A stretch of 64,000 bases of DNA from [Mycobacterium] fortunisiensis (GTDB taxonomy: Bacteria; Actinomycetota; Actinomycetes; Mycobacteriales; Mycobacteriaceae): the NCBI RefSeq assembly GCF_019050325.1, contig NZ_VOMB01000010.1:186001-250000 (forward strand). Reading direction: 5' to 3'. Below are positions 43,114-50,967 of the stretch, piece by piece; the first letter of the stretch is position 1, and each line of letters begins with the position of its first letter. The position numbers and the translations under genes are program-made. Below the pieces are notes generated by a model. That model was given only the letters and a program-made list of their open reading frames with translations. It had not been told where the DNA came from and did not search any database.

Positions 43114-44867
43114 CGACCCGCATCACCCCCGCAGTCGAGTTGGCCGGCCTGAGCATCGGATACCGCCACCGTCGGCGCACCACCACCGTGGCCACCGGAC
43201 TTGATGCACAGGCCCGCCGCGGCGAACTCACCGTACTGATCGGCCCTAACGGCGCCGGCAAATCCACCCTGATCCGGACACTGGCCGGGCTGCAGCCCGC
43301 GCTCGGCGGCCAGGTTCGCCTCGATGGGACCGACCTGACCGAGCTGCCCCGTGACGAACTGGCCCGACGGGTCGGTGTGGTGCTCACCGAACGGATCGAC
43401 CCGGGCTTGCTGTCGGCGCGGGAACTGGTGGGGCTGGGCCGAATTCCGCACTTGGGCCTGGCCGCCCGGCTGGGTCGCGCCGACGAGGAGATCGTGGACT
43501 GGGCACTGGCGGCCACCGGCGCCGGGCACCTGGCGTCGCGGTCGGCCGCGGAACTGTCCGACGGCGAGTGCCAGCGGGTGCTGACCGCGCGCGCGTTGGC
43601 TCAACAACCCGGCCTGCTGATCCTCGACGAGCCGACCGCGTTCCTGGATGTGTCCTCGCGGGCCGGGCTGTTCGGGCTGCTGCGCGAGCTGGCCCGTGAC
43701 CAGCAGCTGGCGGTGGTGCTGAGCACCCACGACCTGGAATTGGCGTTGCGGGTGGCCGACCGGGTGTGGCTGATGGATCCGTCGGGCACCCTCACCGACA
43801 CCATCGGCGAGGAGCTGATGGTGTCCGGACGCATCTCGGCGATGTTCGGGAACGACACGCTGCACTTCGATCCGGTCAGCGGCATGTTCACGATCGTCGA
43901 CGACGGCGACCAGCGCATCGCTCGCATCGATATCGACGAGCCATTGCGTTCCGCAGTGACGCGCGTGCTGTCCCGGGAGGGCTGGCGGGGCGGCGACAAC
44001 GCCGAGATCGTGGTCACCGCAACCGATGTCGACACCATTGCCGTGCGCACCGGGGCCGGAGCGGAGGTCGCCGCGCTGCGGGACCTGCCGCAGCTGCTGC
44101 GCAGTGTGCCCGCCGGCCCGCACCGCTGCGCGCAGGCGGATCAGGTGGCGTCGGCACTGGCGCAGCTGTCGACGGTCAGCTCCTATTTCGCAGTGTCCAC
44201 GGGGGCGATCCCGGACGGCGACTGGCGCCCGGTCGCCCAGCTCTACACCGATGAGCAACTGCTCGCCGGAATGGTCGACCGGGTCAGAGACCGCATCGGG
44301 GCACCGGATGTGCGCGTCGCGGTGTCGACGTTCTTCCTCGGTTTCGCCGCCCGGCTGTGGTCGATCGGCCTAGGCGGGCTCGCCGAACACGGAATGCTGG
44401 TGGACTTGGCCCCTGATCAGCTCTGGTTCAGTGAATCCGGCGGCACGTTGCGGCTGTACCTGCGGAGTCCGATCGCCTGGCAGGGAACCGGTTCCGAACA
44501 ACTGCTGGTCGACATGGTCTTGGGTGGCCACCTGACACCGCTGGCCGCCGCGGTTCGACGGCTCGGCCCGATCTCGCAGCGACTGCTACTCGGCAATGCC
44601 GCCTCTGCGCTCCTGGGCGCCGCCCGTGCGCTGAGCTGGCATCGCGGCGGTGAACTCGCGGCCGACCCGGGCTGGAGTCTCGCACGCAGCCTGTTTGATG
44701 ATGAACGCCTTAGCGGCACAATATGTTTCAACGAATCAGAGATCGATTATCGGCGCACCAGTTGCTGTCTGTTCTATCGCACGCCCGATGCCGGGTTGTG
44801 CGTTGACTGCGCGCTGACCCACAAACCCGAGGCTGGTACACGTTTGAACGAGAAGGGATCCACATGA
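43110..44867 (+). CDS. BtuD-like ABC ATPase fused to a FhuF-type [2Fe-2S] reductase domain
   Basis: 585 residues in one uninterrupted frame. Residues 1-260 are a FecE/BtuD ATPase: Walker A GPNGAGKSTLI, signature LSDGECQRVL, Walker B LLILDEPTAFLD, switch STHDLELAL. A bridge of about 70 residues follows. Residues 335-580 are FhuF-like, ending in RRTSCCLFYRTPDAGLCVDCAL, the C-C-x10-C-x2-C cluster motif of ferric-siderophore reductases. Under a cobalamin riboswitch, the reductase half may reduce cob(III)alamin after import, not iron. Normal ATPases of this group are about 260 residues, so the fusion more than doubles it. Confidence 0.88.
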   Translation: MTTRITPAVELAGLSIGYRHRRRTTTVATGLDAQARRGELTVLIGPNGAGKSTLIRTLAGLQPALGGQVRLDGTDLTELPRDELARRVGVVLTERIDPGLLSARELVGLGRIPHLGLAARLGRADEEIVDWALAATGAGHLASRSAAELSDGECQRVLTARALAQQPGLLILDEPTAFLDVSSRAGLFGLLRELARDQQLAVVLSTHDLELALRVADRVWLMDPSGTLTDTIGEELMVSGRISAMFGNDTLHFDPVSGMFTIVDDGDQRIARIDIDEPLRSAVTRVLSREGWRGGDNAEIVVTATDVDTIAVRTGAGAEVAALRDLPQLLRSVPAGPHRCAQADQVASALAQLSTVSSYFAVSTGAIPDGDWRPVAQLYTDEQLLAGMVDRVRDRIGAPDVRVAVSTFFLGFAARLWSIGLGGLAEHGMLVDLAPDQLWFSESGGTLRLYLRSPIAWQGTGSEQLLVDMVLGGHLTPLAAAVRRLGPISQRLLLGNAASALLGAARALSWHRGGELAADPGWSLARSLFDDERLSGTICFNESEIDYRRTSCCLFYRTPDAGLCVDCALTHKPEAGTRLNEKGST

Positions 44868-45442
44868 CCGATACCACCACCGAGATCGTCGCCGACCCCC
44901 CGATTGTCGATACCGAAGACCGTGGCCGCGAACAGTTGTGGCCGTTGCCCACCGACCGGGAGAGCCTGCTGGATCTGCTGCACCTGTGCTTCGACGAGTA
45001 CTGGGACGAGATCTGGTTCGGCATCATCATGCAGGGCGCCGCCTGGGAGGTGGTCGCGCCCAACGCGCCGCGGAAGATCGCGATGCTCGACGGTTATGCC
45101 ACCATCGATTTCGGTCGCTGGCACTTCCACCTGTGCATCGGCAAGCACCGCGCCAGCGGCTCCGAGCTGGGCCGGATCCGCCGCTGCAGCCGCGCCGAGT
45201 TGTACCGCTCGATTGGCAAGCAGGGTAACCCGATGTCGTGGGGGGTGCGGCTCTACAACGGGCGCGACGAGCAGATGATGACGTTGATGCTGCCCAACCC
45301 GTTCCTCACCAACGACCAGCAGATCCGCGACGAGCCCGAGTGGGGCCAGCTGGAACTGTGGGACAAGCTGCGCGACAAGTACCTCGGGCTGGGCCCAGAT
45401 CCGTTGGACCGCAGCGGAAATCAGATCCGCTGCCGGGGCTGA
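44864..45442 (+). CDS. Unrecognised protein with HxHxCxGxH motif, last gene of the corrinoid operon
   Basis: 192 residues, soluble, ATGA overlap with the ATPase-reductase gene. I cannot place it in a family with a known function. An acidic N-terminal tail of 30 residues leads into LLDLLHLCFDEYWDEIWFGIIMQGAAWEVV, then DGYATIDFGRWHFHLCIGKHRAS, where H, H, C and H are spaced like a metal or cofactor site (about residues 86-94), and ELGRIRRCSRAELYRSI. Trp and His content is high. Being co-expressed with a corrinoid importer and a [2Fe-2S] reductase suggests a cytosolic corrinoid-binding or metal-handling protein. Confidence 0.75.
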   Translation: MTDTTTEIVADPPIVDTEDRGREQLWPLPTDRESLLDLLHLCFDEYWDEIWFGIIMQGAAWEVVAPNAPRKIAMLDGYATIDFGRWHFHLCIGKHRASGSELGRIRRCSRAELYRSIGKQGNPMSWGVRLYNGRDEQMMTLMLPNPFLTNDQQIRDEPEWGQLELWDKLRDKYLGLGPDPLDRSGNQIRCRG

Positions 45443-45449
45443 TCACCGC

Positions 45450-47222
45450 TTAGCCGTTGTCCCCGTCGGCCAGCCAGGTGTTCGGAAGCATTGGAGTGAC
45501 GGCGCCGCTGCCGAACTCGTCCCCGGCCAGCGTGGCGAGCCCGGCCGGAGGCGCGGTGCCCTCCCGCGGGGCGGAACCGGCGAAGCCGAGCCTTCCGGTG
45601 CCGCGGTCCGAGGGCATGGCCACCGGATCGGGCACCAGGTCCTGATCCAAGTACATGTACTTGTGCCCGCGCCCGTGCATCCCGACTTTCTCCCGGCGTC
45701 GGCGATGACGCGGCTCCGCAGCATCTTCCACAGGCTCGGCAATATCAGTCTCGTCGGCGGCCGGCTTGGAGGCCGTCTTCTTGCGGGTTCTGCTTCCCGC
45801 CGATCGACGGGCACCCATGTCCAAGCCGCCGACCAGGTACCCGTAGGCAGGCATGGACACCGACGGCGGACCAGCCGGCGTCGGCGGCGGGGCAGGCGGC
45901 GGTGCGGGGGCTGGGGTAGCTGTCGGCGTCGGTGTCGGCGCGGGTGCGGGGGCTGGCGCAGGGGCAGGTGCAGAAGGCGACGGCTGAGCCATTGCCAGGC
46001 CGGCTGACGGCGCGGGCGGAGGTGGCGGCGCTACCACGGCCTCCGTCGTGGCATGGTGCGCCAGCGCCCCGATTCCCAGGCCGCCGACCACTCCGACCGG
46101 GGCCAGCGCGGTCGTGGCGGCCAGCGCCGGCACCAACGCGGGGAGCAAGGCCGTCTGGGTGATCGTGTAGTTGAGCACCTGGATGGTGTTGCCGATCGTG
46201 GACCCGATGATCTCCACCATCGCCAGCGGGATGACCACACCCAGGGCCTGGGGATTGAACAGCGCGGTGTACAGGACCGCGATCAGGTCGTCGATGATCA
46301 CCTTGCTGGTGAACACGATGTAGGACACCGGGTCCAGTGGCACCGAGAAGATATAGGCCAGGGTGGCGGGGTTGAGATAGCTCAACGGGTTGCCGGTCCA
46401 ACCCAGCCACGACCCCGGCACCCCGATTGGCGGCAGCAGATTCGATCCGTTCTGCAGCCCGGCAAAGAAATCGGCCAGCGGATCCGGGATACCGGTGTAG
46501 CCGATCTTGTTGAAGAACTCCTGCAGCTCGACGTAGAGCGGATACTGGCTGCTGTCGGGATAAGGCGCTTGGGGGACAAGGCCTTCGAGCCAGTTGGCGA
46601 AGTCGGTGAACCACTGCGGGGGCTCCGGCGCGGCTTCCGGGGCCGAGTCCGCACTGTCCAGCGTCTTGAGCATCGCGGACTCTACCTTGAGCATCGGTGG
46701 CGCCGCCTCGAGCTGTGGCACCGAGGTCACCGAGACGTCCGCCGTCGCCTCGTAGGTGGCCATCACCGTGGCGGCCTGTGCCCACATCCGGGCATAGTCG
46801 GCCTCGTTCAGCGCTATCGGAATGGTGTTGACACCAAAGAAATTCGTGCCCACCAGCACCGCGCGCGCGGCGTGGTTGGCGGCCAGCTCAGCCATGGTCG
46901 GCATGGCCGCCAGTGCGCTGGCATAGGCCCCCGCGGCGGTCTGCAGCGCGGCGGCCGTCGACGTGGCCTGGGCTCCGGCGCGCAGTAGCCACGCCAGATA
47001 GGGGCCGTTGGCGGCCACGTACGCTTCCGCGGATGGACCCATCCAGGTCTCGGACTGGACTGCGCCGAGTACTGCGGTCAGCTCTTCTGCGGTGGAGTTG
47101 TATTCCGCCGCCAACGTGGTCCACGCTGCGGCGGAGGCTAGCAGTGGGCCGGCGCCGGGGCCGGTGGACAACAGGGACGAATGGACCTCAGGCGGCGACG
47201 CCGCCCAGACAGAGGCAGGCAA
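45450..47222 (-). CDS. PPE-family protein, PPW subgroup, under a cobalamin riboswitch
   Basis: 590 residues from the TTG at 47222. The PPE domain occupies residues 1-180: SVWAASPPEVHSSLLSTGPGAGPL at the start and WMGPSAEAY near residue 60. A Pro/Ala-rich linker follows near 430-470, then basic patches (RTRKK, RHRRRREK). The C-terminus has GFAG and TPMLPNTW, matching the GFxG and PxxPxxW marks of the PPE-PPW subgroup, which includes M. tuberculosis PPE2, also linked to a B12 riboswitch. The open frame extends to 47318, but that part is the riboswitch itself, which fixes the start at 47222, behind GAAGAGAG. No PE partner is adjacent. Confidence 0.88.
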   Translation of the reverse strand: MPASVWAASPPEVHSSLLSTGPGAGPLLASAAAWTTLAAEYNSTAEELTAVLGAVQSETWMGPSAEAYVAANGPYLAWLLRAGAQATSTAAALQTAAGAYASALAAMPTMAELAANHAARAVLVGTNFFGVNTIPIALNEADYARMWAQAATVMATYEATADVSVTSVPQLEAAPPMLKVESAMLKTLDSADSAPEAAPEPPQWFTDFANWLEGLVPQAPYPDSSQYPLYVELQEFFNKIGYTGIPDPLADFFAGLQNGSNLLPPIGVPGSWLGWTGNPLSYLNPATLAYIFSVPLDPVSYIVFTSKVIIDDLIAVLYTALFNPQALGVVIPLAMVEIIGSTIGNTIQVLNYTITQTALLPALVPALAATTALAPVGVVGGLGIGALAHHATTEAVVAPPPPPAPSAGLAMAQPSPSAPAPAPAPAPAPTPTPTATPAPAPPPAPPPTPAGPPSVSMPAYGYLVGGLDMGARRSAGSRTRKKTASKPAADETDIAEPVEDAAEPRHRRRREKVGMHGRGHKYMYLDQDLVPDPVAMPSDRGTGRLGFAGSAPREGTAPPAGLATLAGDEFGSGAVTPMLPNTWLADGDNG

Positions 47223-47224
47223 GG

Positions 47225-47450
47225 GGACCAGCTCTCTTCGGGGTACACCGCCCCGAGACGAAGGACGCGACGATGTGAGTGTCCTGACTCTCGGATCAAC
47301 GCTCGCCTCGCCTTCCAACTCCGTTAAGAGCCGTGGCTTTTGAGGGTCGCTCCCCGATCACAGTGGCGGGACCGTGCCGGATTCGCACCGGCTTCCTGCA
47401 CCATCGTTGCCGTACGGCCGCATTATCGCACGTCACTGGAAGACGCAATA
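47225..47450 (-). ncRNA. Cobalamin riboswitch upstream of the PPE gene
   Basis: On the minus strand the aptamer core (GGAAGCCGGTGCGAATCCGG, complement of about 47376-47395) is followed by the GGTCCCGCCACTGTGATCGG segment and a B12-box-like GAGTCAGGACA. Over roughly 70 bases it is nearly identical to the riboswitch at 40655-40860. The same GGGG-CGGTGTA-CCCC hairpin (47240-47254) precedes the ribosome binding site GAAGAGAG. This places the PPE gene under the same corrinoid control as the uptake operon. Confidence 0.93.
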
Positions 47451-47545
47451 ACTGACGCTCGCGTCGCCCGACCGCCCACGCAGAGGAAGCCGAGTAGCGC
47501 CGTGCCTCAACCGAATCAACGCACAGTCGCTGCCTGAACGCTGAA
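47451..47545. other. Gap between the PPE riboswitch and the flotillin gene
   Basis: About 95 bases that should hold the promoter of the riboswitch-PPE transcript on the minus strand and the 3' end of the flotillin gene. No gene and no clear promoter or terminator hairpin is visible. Confidence 0.4.
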
Positions 47546-49057
47546 TCAGTCCTGCGCGTCGCCCTTCCGGTTGAGCATGGACGCCACGTCGATGCCCGAC
47601 GCCTTCAGCGACTCCAGAATGTTGGCCACCGCCAGCGGGCTGACGCCGAGCAGGCCGCCGACGGCGTCCTGGGTGTCGCGGGACCCGCCGATGATGGACA
47701 GTCGCTCGATCTCGGCCAGCGGGGAGGCGGCCGCCTCGGTCGCCTTGACCACCGAGGCCAGCACGTCGGGCAGCATCAGCAGGCGCGCGGCCTCGGCCGT
47801 GTAACCGTTGAGCGCGGCCGCGATCTCCTTCTTGCCGTTGGCCTCGGCCAGCAGCTTGGCTTCGATGCCGGCGGCCTCGGCCTGCTGCTCCACCCGCAGC
47901 GCGTCGGCCAACTCTTTCTTACCGGCGGCCTCGGCGACCAGCTTGGCCTGCAAGCTGTCGGCCTCGGCTTGCTTCTCGACCCGCAGCGCGTCGGCGGCCG
48001 CTTTGCGGGCATCGGCCTCGGCCTGGCCCTTGCGCCGCTCGGTCTCGGCGGCGGCCTCGGCGGCCAGGATCGAGGACTGGCGCGCACCTTCGGCGATCGC
48101 GATGTCAGCCTGTCGTTTCGCCTCGGCAGGTGCGATCACATCGGCCTGCAGTGCGGCTTGCGCCTGCTCGGCGCGACGCTGTTCCACCTCGATGCGGGCC
48201 TGCACCCGGGCCGCCTCGGCCTGCTCGGTGGCGATGCCGACATCCTTCTGGGCGCGGGCGTTGGCGAGCGGTCCGGCCTGGTCGGCCTGGGCGTTCTCGG
48301 CCTCGGTCTGGGCGCGCAGCCGGGCCAATTCGACATCGCGGCGCTGGTTGGCGGTGGCGATCGCGGTGTCGGCCTCGGCCTGCGCGATGGACCCCTCCTG
48401 GCGGGCCTTGGCCGACTGGATCTGGGCGTCGCGCTCGGCCTCGGCGGTGCCGACCGTGGCGTCCCGCTTGACCTCGGCGATGCGGCGCTGGCCGAGGGAC
48501 TTCAGGTAGTCGTTGGCGTCGGAGATCCCGGCGATCTTGAGGACGTCGACCTCCATACCGATTCGGGCCAGGTCACCGCCGGCCTCCTCGACCACACTGC
48601 GGGCCAGGCTGTCGCGGTTGGAGTTGAGGTCCTCGACGGTCATGGTCGCGGTGATGCCGCGCAGCGAACCGGCCAGGATCTCGTTGATCTGCCGCTGCAG
48701 CTCGTTGAGGTCGGAGGTGAGGAAGCGCTGCACCGCGGTCTGCACGGCCTCGTCGGCCGAGCCGATGCGCACCAGCCCCACCGCCTCGACGTTGACCGGC
48801 ACCCCGTTGTTGGACAACGCGTTCTGCAGGTTGATGCTGACGTTGAACGGCTCCAGGCTCATGATGTCGACCCGCTCGATGCCGGGCATCCGGAACCGGG
48901 CCCCGCCGCGGACCACCTTGGGGGTGCCGCGCCCGGTGAACACGGCCACCTCGTTGGGCGGCACCTTGATGTAGTTCTTGACGTAGACCAGGGGCAACAC
49001 CACCAGGATCAGGATCGCGGCGATGGCGACGAGGACGACGATGAGCAGCAGGGACAC
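47546..49057 (-). CDS. Flotillin-like SPFH/band-7 membrane scaffold protein
   Basis: 503 residues. One N-terminal membrane helix (LLLIVVLVAIAAILILVVLPLVYV) is followed by an SPFH domain (VPPNEVAVFTGRGTPKVVRGGARFRMPGIERVDIMSLEPFNVS to about residue 190) and a long Ala/Glu-rich coiled coil to about residue 410. Within it a 29-residue unit (ADALRVEKQAEADSLQAKLV...) is repeated twice in tandem. The C-terminal end is globular (LLMLPDVLASVVKATE). Flotillins organise membrane microdomains. The NfeD-like gene just upstream is its usual partner. Confidence 0.93.
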   Translation of the reverse strand: MSLLLIVVLVAIAAILILVVLPLVYVKNYIKVPPNEVAVFTGRGTPKVVRGGARFRMPGIERVDIMSLEPFNVSINLQNALSNNGVPVNVEAVGLVRIGSADEAVQTAVQRFLTSDLNELQRQINEILAGSLRGITATMTVEDLNSNRDSLARSVVEEAGGDLARIGMEVDVLKIAGISDANDYLKSLGQRRIAEVKRDATVGTAEAERDAQIQSAKARQEGSIAQAEADTAIATANQRRDVELARLRAQTEAENAQADQAGPLANARAQKDVGIATEQAEAARVQARIEVEQRRAEQAQAALQADVIAPAEAKRQADIAIAEGARQSSILAAEAAAETERRKGQAEADARKAAADALRVEKQAEADSLQAKLVAEAAGKKELADALRVEQQAEAAGIEAKLLAEANGKKEIAAALNGYTAEAARLLMLPDVLASVVKATEAAASPLAEIERLSIIGGSRDTQDAVGGLLGVSPLAVANILESLKASGIDVASMLNRKGDAQD

Positions 49058-49124
49058 GGCAGTGCCTTTCTCGGTGGGTCAGTGCTCGGGTACGGCTCGG
49101 GTTTGGAACTCGGGTTTCTGGAGC

Positions 49125-49619
49125 TCAGGTTTCCGGTACGGCGACGACGTGGACGAAATCCGGGTCGATATCGGCGATGTAGACGCGGGTGGCCTTGGGC
49201 AGCGCGTCGGCTTCGTCGCTCTTGGCCCGGGAGAACACCCGGTTGCCGTCGGCGTCGAGGAACGAGACCTCGCCCCAGCCGCCTGCGGGGACCTCGAGGG
49301 TGACGGTGCCGAGCAGCCCGACGTAGGAGGACCGACCCCGGTGCGAGTTGGCCTGTTGACGGCGCATGTAGGGCAGCAGCAGGCCGTTGAGGCTGAACAC
49401 CAGCACGATGGCGCAGGCCGCGGCCGCCACGGCCGACCAGACGGTGCCCAGGCCCAGCCAGGTACCGATCAGGCCGCCGGTGCCGGCACCCAGCAGGCCG
49501 ACCGACAGCCCGGTCAGACTCAAGAACGGCATCCCGTCGCCGTGCCCGACATCGGCGAGCAGCAGGGCGGCCAAGACGGCGACGCCGCCGACGACGAACG
49601 CAGCCAGGTACACAGCCAT
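49125..49619 (-). CDS. NfeD-like/OB-fold membrane protein paired with flotillin
   Basis: 164 residues. Two to three membrane helices lie in the first 85 residues (YLAAFVVGGVAVLAALLL, GLSVGLLGAGTGGLIGTWLGLG, AAAACAIVLVFSLNGLLL), then a soluble OB-fold-like domain with GLLGTVTLEVPAGGWGEVSFLDADGNRVFSRAKS. Such proteins assist flotillin assembly. I used the ATG at 49619; a GTG directly before it is possible. It is the first gene of the pair, 67 bases before flotillin. Confidence 0.85.
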   Translation of the reverse strand: MAVYLAAFVVGGVAVLAALLLADVGHGDGMPFLSLTGLSVGLLGAGTGGLIGTWLGLGTVWSAVAAAACAIVLVFSLNGLLLPYMRRQQANSHRGRSSYVGLLGTVTLEVPAGGWGEVSFLDADGNRVFSRAKSDEADALPKATRVYIADIDPDFVHVVAVPET

Positions 49620-49951
49620 CACGAGCTCGTCGTCTCCGTTCCCCGGGTGCGTGGATCAGTCGTACTATTCTGACCTGCGTCGGGCTGTTGCGGTGCACCA
49701 ATCTTCGGTGCTGAGATTCGGTGGCCAAGAGCTGCTCAGCCGTGATTTTGGTACAGGACGCCGAGCGGGTATTGTGGACCAACGGTGCGGCTATCGCGCC
49801 GACTTTTTGCGTGCCCCGTCTTGGAACTGCTGAATTTCTGCAACTTCGCCTCGATCTGGCCCACGTCTTGAAGTTGGCCGGTCGCAGCATCACGACGGGC
49901 TGCATTGAGACTGATGAAGCTACGAAACGAAAGCAAGGATCGCCGAAAAGT
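49620..49951 (+). promoter_or_regulatory. infA upstream region with a candidate promoter
   Basis: About 330 bases with no convincing gene, divergent between NfeD and infA. A possible housekeeping promoter is TTGGTA at 49748-49753 and TATTGT at 49770-49775 with a 16-base spacer. This would leave a leader of about 170 bases before infA. Other AT-rich hexamers (TATTCT near 49666) are equally possible. Confidence 0.35.
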
Positions 49952-50173
49952 ATGGCCAAGAAAGACGGTGCCATCGAGGTCGAGGGTCGCGTGGTCGAGC
50001 CTCTGCCCAATGCGATGTTCCGCATTGAGCTGGAGAACGGACACAAGGTCTTGGCCCACATCAGCGGCAAGATGCGGCAGCACTACATCCGCATCCTGCC
50101 CGAGGACCGGGTAGTGGTGGAGCTCTCGCCCTACGACCTGTCCCGGGGCCGCATCGTGTACCGGTACAAGTGA
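49952..50173 (+). CDS. infA: Translation initiation factor IF-1
   Basis: 73 residues, an OB-fold protein that occupies the ribosomal A site during initiation. The sequence [20 protein letters not shown] through [25 protein letters not shown] to [11 protein letters not shown] is close to invariant in bacteria. First gene of the infA-rpmJ-rpsM-rpsK-rpsD-rpoA-rplQ block, the standard actinobacterial order (Rv3462c onward). Confidence 0.98.
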
Positions 50174-50259
50174 CCCGATAGAAGCCCGACCAGATAACGA
50201 CGAGAACCGGTGGCATGTAAGCGCGCGTCACCGATTGAGCCAGAAGGATCGAAACAGCC

Positions 50260-50373
50260 GTGAAGGTGAACCCGAGCGTCAAGCCCATCTGCGATAAGTG
50301 CAGGGTGATCCGCCGGCATGGGCGGGTCATGGTGATCTGCAGCGATCCCCGCCACAAGCAGCGGCAGGGTTAG
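50260..50373 (+). CDS. rpmJ: Ribosomal protein bL36
   Basis: 37 residues from a GTG, short but unmistakable: [13 protein letters not shown] at the start and [19 protein letters not shown] at the end. The zinc ribbon is intact (Cys11, Cys14, Cys27, His32), so this is the zinc-binding C+ form. AGAAGGA precedes the start. It follows infA by 86 bases. Confidence 0.97.
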
Positions 50374-50515
50374 TCAGGCCCCTTTCGGACCTGACCGACC
50401 ACGTTGGATCACAACCACAACTGAATGATGAACTCCCAGCACCACTGAACGGATACGCCGTTCAGCTGCGATGAAAGCCAAGTGCACTCATCCACGTCCG
50501 GTACGGAGGCCGGAC
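50373..50515 (+). promoter_or_regulatory. Structured leader between rpmJ and rpsM
   Basis: The 214-base gap holds three perfect hairpins: GTCAGG/CCTGAC (50373-50378, 50390-50395), CTGAACGG/CCGTTCAG with a 5-base loop (50445-50465) and GTCCGG/CCGGAC with an 8-base loop (50496-50515). None has a T-tract. This could be an autoregulatory leader of the rpsM-rpsK-rpsD-rpoA operon, where S4 or S13 binds its own mRNA in other bacteria, or a processing region. Confidence 0.5.
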
Positions 50516-50587
50516 CCCGTCAGAGCCCTTAGGGGCTGGAGGGAACGGGCTGGGACCAGACCTCCGCAGAGAAAAGGAAACCGCCAC

Positions 50588-50962
50588 ATGGCACGGCTCG
50601 TGGGCGTTGATCTTCCGCGCGACAAGCGCATGGAGATCGCGCTGACCTACATTTTCGGCATCGGCCGTACCCGTTCGAACGAGATTCTCGCCGCGACGGG
50701 CATTGACAAGAACATGCGCACCAAGGACCTGACGGACGATCAGGTGTCGGTTCTGCGCGAATACATCGAAGGCAACCTCAAGGTTGAGGGTGACCTGCGC
50801 CGCGAGGTGCAGGCCGACATTCGCCGCAAGATCGAGATCGGCTGCTACCAGGGCCTGCGGCACCGCCGTGGTCTGCCGGTGCGTGGCCAGCGGACCAAGA
50901 CCAACGCGCGTACCCGCAAGGGCCCCAAGCGCACCATCGCCGGCAAGAAGAAGGCTAGGTAA
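50588..50962 (+). CDS. rpsM: Ribosomal protein uS13
   Basis: 124 residues, head of the small subunit, contacting the P-site tRNA and the large subunit. Motifs [61 protein letters not shown] and a Lys-rich tail (AGKKKAR) are diagnostic. It starts after the structured leader and is followed by rpsK after 5 bases. Confidence 0.98.
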   Translation: MARLVGVDLPRDKRMEIALTYIFGIGRTRSNEILAATGIDKNMRTKDLTDDQVSVLREYIEGNLKVEGDLRREVQADIRRKIEIGCYQGLRHRRGLPVRGQRTKTNARTRKGPKRTIAGKKKAR

Positions 50963-50967
50963 CCCCG

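Noticed and set aside
40874..44867. Classical iron-siderophore uptake operon
   Set aside because: The FhuF domain and FepB-like fold would fit, but a clear cobalamin riboswitch sits directly upstream and no IdeR-type iron box (TTAGGTTAGGCTAACCTAA-like) was seen. It is kept only as an alternative.
47223..47318. PPE start at 47318
   Set aside because: The added codons coincide with the B12-box side and expression platform of the cobalamin riboswitch.
47340..47537. Small plus-strand gene of 65 codons
   Set aside because: It is the antisense of the second cobalamin riboswitch with no ribosome binding site.
47969..49303. Open frame of 444 codons on the plus strand opposite flotillin
   Set aside because: The Gly/Leu/Arg-rich repetitive translation arises from the complement of the Ala/Glu coiled coil.
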